Shown here piece after piece: positions 7,011-10,123 of a DNA stretch of 10,123 bases. The notes under the pieces are model-generated. The model had not been told where the DNA came from. It was given only the letters and a program-made list of their open reading frames with translations, and ran no database searches. Within the stretch, counting starts at the first letter, position 1; each line of letters begins with the position of its first letter. Both the position numbers and the translations under genes were made by a program. Origin of the DNA: JACMME01 sp051005015 (GTDB lineage Bacteria; Gemmatimonadota; Gemmatimonadetes; Gemmatimonadales; Gemmatimonadaceae); NCBI GenBank assembly GCA_051005015.1, contig JBPCJT010000076.1, forward strand, positions 1-10,123, written 5' to 3'.

Positions 7011-7381
7011 TGCACCACACTCCGGAACGCCTGCTTCTTGGCCTTTCCGCCAACACTGTAGAAAACGGAGTCGATTACCTCGCTGAATCTGAGGTTCGAG
7101 CCACCAAGCGTGCTGACGGTCGTCCACTTCTCGGTGAACTTTCCAGCAACGGCATTCCCGCTACTCACCGGACACCTGGAGCTGCGCATTGTCTCGAAGC
7201 GAGTCTGCGCGAGAGTAGCGGCTTTGGCGTGCTGAGTTCCCTGTCCAAGAGTGCGCGACACTACCGCCGACGTACCGGTGAGCCCTAGCACACCGATCGC
7301 GAGAATCACGATTGCGACAATCAACTCTATGATCGTGAATCCATTTCGCGGTCTGGCGTCCGACCAAATGCGATTATTCAC
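6998..7381 (-). CDS. pilV: PilV-like minor prepilin (GTG start)
   Basis: The GTG at 7381 is chosen over an upstream ATG at 7426: GAAGGAG stands 7 bases before it, and the GTG overlaps the fimT stop as GTGA, the same joint type as elsewhere in the operon. The 127-residue product has a 14-residue leader ending in RPRNG and then FTIIELIVAIVILAIGVLGLTGTSAVV, with Glu at mature position 5. The helix ends with the pilV-typical AKAATLAQTRFETMRS (52-67). The remaining C-terminal part is small, with Cys70 and Cys125 possibly forming a disulphide that closes the fold. It belongs to the PilV/GspI-type minor pilins, which help initiate pilus assembly. Confidence 0.88.
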   Translation of the reverse strand: MNNRIWSDARPRNGFTIIELIVAIVILAIGVLGLTGTSAVVSRTLGQGTQHAKAATLAQTRFETMRSSRCPVSSGNAVAGKFTEKWTTVSTLGGSNLRFSEVIDSVFYSVGGKAKKQAFRSVVQCLP

Positions 7382-7845
7382 TGGCAAACTCCTTCGCTGT
7401 TGATCCTTCCGAAGCGCGTCACGCATACCGAATCCACGAGACTTCCGCGCTGAATACGAATTACTCGATAAAAGGGACTCGTGCTGATGCCGAAAGCAAA
7501 ACCACGCGGATCGAATCGAATGGTGTCCGTTCCCGCGGGTAGCGTCACCTTGTGCTCCGCGTAGATGTCGTTGGCCGGAACGAGCCGCACCTGCTGGCCC
7601 AATGAATCGGTCGTCACGGTGAGCACATTTGCTGCTCTGATGAATTGTGCGAACCCGCCCGTCTGAACCGCGGTTGTCCGCGCGAGTACGAGCGCAGCCT
7701 TGACCTCCAACTTGGCCGAGCGCATGGCGCCAGCCCCCATGACGGTGCTGACACGCGGCAGAGCTATGGCTGTCATGATGCCGACCATGGCTAGCACCAT
7801 GAGAACCTCTATGAGGGTAAAGCCTTTCTTGCGAAGCGACGGCAT
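7378..7845 (-). CDS. fimT: FimT/GspH-type minor prepilin, first gene of the pilin operon
   Basis: A 155-residue prepilin with an 8-residue leader, MPSLRKKG, then FTLIEVLMVLAMVGIMTAIALP, the class III signal with Glu at mature position 5. The helix runs to about residue 60 (KLEVKAALVLARTTAVQTG), followed by a GspH/FimT beta-rich domain with FDPRGFAFG (111-119), the typical R-G-F motif, and Cys141/Cys154 placed as the usual C-terminal disulphide pair. AAGGAG lies 5 bases before the ATG. The gene stands directly behind the sigma-54 promoter at 7886-7871, with a leader of only about 15 bases. The protein could be called FimU, FimT or GspH; the sequence does not separate these. Confidence 0.9.
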   Translation of the reverse strand: MPSLRKKGFTLIEVLMVLAMVGIMTAIALPRVSTVMGAGAMRSAKLEVKAALVLARTTAVQTGGFAQFIRAANVLTVTTDSLGQQVRLVPANDIYAEHKVTLPAGTDTIRFDPRGFAFGISTSPFYRVIRIQRGSLVDSVCVTRFGRINSEGVCQ

Positions 7846-7870
7846 TTGATCTCCTTATGAATCTGACGGT

Positions 7871-7886
7871 TGCAATGCGACTGCCA
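7871..7886 (-). promoter_or_regulatory. Sigma-54 (-24/-12) promoter of the minor-pilin operon
   Basis: On the minus strand the sequence is TGGCAGTCGCATTGCA, which fits the consensus TGGCAC-N5-TTGCA with one mismatch in the two boxes and the invariant GG-N10-GC spacing. GG is at 7885-7884 and GC at 7873-7872. The predicted start of transcription is near 7860, just ahead of the AAGGAG ribosome site (7856-7851) and fimT ATG (7845). It lies downstream of pilR, a sigma-54 activator, which fits its likely regulator. Confidence 0.85.
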
Positions 7887-7908
7887 TGCCCATTAGCAAC
7901 TTGTTGTA

Positions 7909-7921
7909 GGTCAACGATTTA
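7909..7921 (+). promoter_or_regulatory. Weak IHF-like site between enhancer and promoter
   Basis: GGTCAACGATTTA matches the IHF consensus WATCAANNNNTTR at seven of nine defined positions (the first two fail). It sits between the candidate enhancer and the -24 box, where a DNA bend is usual in sigma-54 promoters. The match alone is weak. Confidence 0.25.
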
Positions 7922-7943
7922 GTTTTTTACCGGGCGCCATGAC

Positions 7944-7979
7944 CCGCAAAACAAGTTCAGCTTTGCAAGTTTTTTGCGG
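7944..7979. promoter_or_regulatory. Symmetric 36-bp element, candidate PilR enhancer site
   Basis: The element reads CCGCAAAA-CAAGTT-(8 bases)-CAAGTT-TTTTGCGG: an 8-bp perfect inverted repeat (7944-7951 with 7972-7979) enclosing two direct CAAGTT copies (7952-7957 and 7966-7971). A third CAAGTT in reverse orientation lies at 7898-7903. It begins 59 bp upstream of the -24 GG, the usual range for activator sites of sigma-54 promoters. It could instead be a weak terminator for pilSR, but no T-run follows on the minus strand. Confidence 0.5.
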
Positions 7980-8002
7980 TGCGTGCTGGCTCGTTCACGG
8001 AA

Positions 8003-9340
8003 CTACTGTCCCAGTCCGTACTCCCGGATCTTGTAGAGCAGGGCTCGGTGGGACAGCTCCAGGAGTTGCGCCGCGCGGGTGCGGTTCCCCTCCGTGGCCG
8101 CGAGGGCGCGCTGGATGAGACTCTTCTCGAGCACGGCGGTTTCCTTCTTGACGGAAAGTCCGATGGTTGCTGGTACGCTTGCGGAGAGCACTTCGGGTAG
8201 ATGCTCGCGCTCGATGGCCGAACGCGTGGTGAGGACGAGCGCTCGTTCGATTACGTTCTCGAGCTCGCGCACATTGCCGGGCCATGCATAGCCGACAAGA
8301 ACTCGCATCGCCGCCGCGGCGATTTCCTGGACGCGGAGGCCCATTCGCTGGTTATGACGCGCGAGAAAATGACGCGCCAGGTCCGGGATGTCTTCGCGCC
8401 TGTTCCGGAGAGGCGGGAGGGCGATAGTCACGACGTTGATTCGATAGTAGAGATCGTCACGAAAGCGTCCCGATCTGACATCGGCCGCAAGGTCTCGATT
8501 TGTCGCGGCAACGACTCTTACATCAACGCTTCGTGACGCCGTCGCTCCAAGCGGCCGTACTTCCCCTTCCTGTAAGGCGCGGAGAAGCTTGACCTGAAGC
8601 GCGAGCGGCAGATCGCCAAGCTCATCGAGCAGGAGCGTACCGTGATTCGCCTCTTCGAACAGTCCTTTCCTGTCCACGACCGCGCCGGTGAAGGCGCCTT
8701 TGACGTGTCCGAAGAGCTCGCTTTCCAGAAGGGCCTCCGGAAGCGCCCCGCAGTTGATCGCGACGAATGGCCGGTTGGTGCGCGGGCTGGCCCCGTGTAT
8801 GAGACGGGCGATCAGTTCCTTGCCGGTGCCGCTCTCACCCGTGATAAGAGTGCTCGATGAGTGTGGCGCTACCTTGCGAGCGAGATCGATGGCGGCGCGC
8901 ATCACCACGCTTCGGCCCACGATCTCGCCACCCGTCAAAGCGCTGAGCTCTCCCTCCAGCCGCTGGACGCGCGCACGCAGGTTTTCACGCTCCGACGCCT
9001 TGCGCACTACGAGCCGCACTTCGTCCGCCTTGAACGGTTTGGATATATAGTCGTACGCTCCGCGTTGCATCGCCGTGATAGCCGTGTCAGCGTCGCCGTA
9101 GGCACTCATGACTATGACCAGCGCTCGGTTTTCCTGCTGCGTATATCGCTCGAGAAACTCGAGGCCGCCCAGGCGAGGCATGCGAAGATCACAGAGAACG
9201 AGGTCGACCCCGCCTGGCGCGAGTGCCGCGAGGGCCTCCTCACCGTCGCAAGCGCTGGCCGTCGAATGACCATCGTCCGAAAGAATGATGGAAAGCGTGT
9301 GCCGGAGAGCAGGCTCGTCATCGACGATTAGAATCTTCAT
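8003..9340 (-). CDS. pilR: PilR, sigma-54-dependent response regulator
   Basis: A complete NtrC-family regulator of 445 residues. The receiver (1-120) has all switch residues: Asp7/Asp8, phospho-acceptor Asp51, Ser79 and Lys101. The AAA+ domain (about 139-375) has Walker A GESGTGKE (168-175), the sigma-54 contact loop GAFTGA (215-220), Walker B TLLLDELGD (235-243) and the sensor region GYAWPGNVRELENVIERA (350-367). A Fis-type helix-turn-helix closes the protein (about 405-442; GNRTRAAQLLELSHRALLYKIREYGL). In T4P systems PilR opens sigma-54 promoters, classically that of the major pilin. Here the nearest downstream promoter is the -24/-12 site before fimT. The ATG overlaps the stop of pilS as ATGA; no strong SD precedes it, consistent with coupling. 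Other NtrC-type names are possible, but the context makes PilR the best fit. Confidence 0.9.
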   Translation of the reverse strand: MKILIVDDEPALRHTLSIILSDDGHSTASACDGEEALAALAPGGVDLVLCDLRMPRLGGLEFLERYTQQENRALVIVMSAYGDADTAITAMQRGAYDYISKPFKADEVRLVVRKASERENLRARVQRLEGELSALTGGEIVGRSVVMRAAIDLARKVAPHSSSTLITGESGTGKELIARLIHGASPRTNRPFVAINCGALPEALLESELFGHVKGAFTGAVVDRKGLFEEANHGTLLLDELGDLPLALQVKLLRALQEGEVRPLGATASRSVDVRVVAATNRDLAADVRSGRFRDDLYYRINVVTIALPPLRNRREDIPDLARHFLARHNQRMGLRVQEIAAAAMRVLVGYAWPGNVRELENVIERALVLTTRSAIEREHLPEVLSASVPATIGLSVKKETAVLEKSLIQRALAATEGNRTRAAQLLELSHRALLYKIREYGLGQ

Positions 9341-10123
9341 GCCCCGGAACGCGCCAGTGCCGCCGAGGCAACCCCGGGACGAACACCCTCGGAGAGAATC
9401 GGGAAGAGCAGCACGAATGCGGCACCACCCTCACGCGCTCGGCGTACCCAGACGGCCCCACCGAGATTTTCGACGAGTCGCGCGACTATCGCCAGACCGA
9501 GGCCGGTGCCCTTTCCGGGGTCCTTGGTAGTGTAGAACGGATCGAATATGCGCTCCTTGTCCTCGTCGGGAACGCCCGGCCCCGAATCCGAAATGATGAT
9601 CTGCAGCATTTCCCCAGGGTGGCCAGCCGCACTGAGCCACATCTGCAAACGCGCGTTCGGCGCACGCGGCACCTCGATCCCGTTCGAGTCGCCAGAACGC
9701 TGCTTCCTGTCGTCGACGATCTCGCTGAGGACAGCGCGACGGGTAAGAATATTTACCTCGCCGCCGGATGGCGCCGCATCCGCCGCGTTGAGCAGCAGAT
9801 TCACCAGAGCCTGTTCCATCTCGTGGCGATCGCCATACACCGCCGGCAACCCGGAAGCAAGCTCCAGCGAGACACGCGCATCCCTGAGCGCACCCTGCCC
9901 GCGAAGAAGGTCCACAACCCGATTAGCCGTTTCGCTGAGGTCAATGGCATGAAGGCTTCCGGGAGCAGGTCGCGCATAATCGAGCAGTCCGCGCACAATT
10001 CGATCGATGCGTGTACTTTCGCGCTCGATGCCGTCCAGCGCGCCGTCCACTTCCCCGGACCCGCCCGACCGCGTGCGCAGAATGTAGGGAGATCCGTTGA
10101 TCGCCCCAAGCGGGTTACCGATC
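9337..10123 (-). CDS. pilS: PilS-like sensor histidine kinase (5' part outside window)
   Basis: The frame is open from the right edge to a TGA at 9339-9337, giving 261 visible residues. The first visible residues, IGNPLGAINGS, are the end of the H-box (HE-I-x-N-PL), so the phospho-acceptor His should lie only about two codons beyond the edge. The dimerisation helix continues (LDGIERESTRIDRIVRGLLDYARP), then the ATPase domain: N box EQALVNLLLNAADA (visible 103-116), G1 DSGPGVPDED (179-188), F box IFDPFYTTK (192-200) and G2 GKGTGLGLAI (203-212). The stretch of about 60 residues between the N box and G1 is long and contains a charged segment (DDRKQRSGDSNG). This is an NtrB/PilS-type kinase. Its sensing and membrane parts are outside the window; the pilR overlap gives the name. 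Confidence 0.85.
   Translation of the reverse strand, partial: IGNPLGAINGSPYILRTRSGGSGEVDGALDGIERESTRIDRIVRGLLDYARPAPGSLHAIDLSETANRVVDLLRGQGALRDARVSLELASGLPAVYGDRHEMEQALVNLLLNAADAAPSGGEVNILTRRAVLSEIVDDRKQRSGDSNGIEVPRAPNARLQMWLSAAGHPGEMLQIIISDSGPGVPDEDKERIFDPFYTTKDPGKGTGLGLAIVARLVENLGGAVWVRRAREGGAAFVLLFPILSEGVRPGVASAALARSGA

Noticed and set aside
6045..7061. Long plus-strand frame (338 codons) opposite pilW
   Set aside because: Arg/His/Ala-rich antisense shadow of a recognised prepilin gene, without a plausible domain.
7011..7127. Upstream extension of the pilW frame
   Set aside because: It lies inside pilV; the ATG at 7010 gives a standard 14-residue prepilin leader and has a GGAG upstream.
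7382..7426. ATG start of pilV at 7426
   Set aside because: It would overlap fimT by 49 bases; the GTG at 7381 has a strong SD (GAAGGAG) and a GTGA overlap.
7944..7979. Intrinsic terminator after pilR
   Set aside because: The outer 8-bp repeat encloses a 20-base loop and no T-run follows on the minus strand; the position fits an enhancer better.

Overview
The window is one strand-coherent type IV pilus (T4P) locus. Every gene lies on the minus strand, so transcription runs from right to left. In transcription order: the 3' part of a PilS-type sensor kinase (enters from the right edge, to 9337), pilR (9340-8003), a 157-bp regulatory gap, four prepilin-like genes fimT/gspH-pilV-pilW-pilX (7845-4864), a 275-bp gap full of repeats, and pilM-pilN-pilO-pilP-pilQ (4588 to the left edge, pilQ open-ended). 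Coding density is very high. Five of the gene joints are 4-base ATGA/GTGA overlaps, which suggests translational coupling.

The base composition is GC-rich and the machine is of the diderm kind (secretin PilQ with an AMIN domain, plus PilP). The gene content and the divergent secretin residues would fit a non-proteobacterial diderm such as Gemmatimonadota. That placement is an inference from general look and layout, not proven by any marker gene here.

How the parts fit: PilS and PilR form a two-component pair, and PilR is a complete sigma-54 activator (receiver, AAA+ with GAFTGA, Fis-type HTH). Directly downstream of pilR, in front of fimT, is an excellent -24/-12 sigma-54 promoter (7886-7871), with a symmetric 36-bp element 59-95 bp upstream of its -24 GG that is a candidate PilR enhancer. 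The probable circuit is PilS > PilR > minor-pilin operon. The four minor prepilins (three with the G|FT[LI]IE class III signal, one PilX-like without Glu5) would prime the pilus tip. PilM (cytoplasmic actin-like), PilN and PilO (inner membrane), PilP (periplasm) and PilQ (outer membrane) form the alignment complex and exit pore. No major pilin, PilB/T/C motor gene, prepilin peptidase or PilY1 is present in the window.

Nothing here looks like a wholly new system. The points that deserve a second look are the sigma-54 control region, the GGAACCAG inverted-repeat/hairpin cassette between pilX and pilM, the substituted conserved glutamates and Cys-bounded loop in PilQ, the absence of a lipobox in PilP, and the large beta-solenoid-like C-terminal domain of the PilX-like protein.
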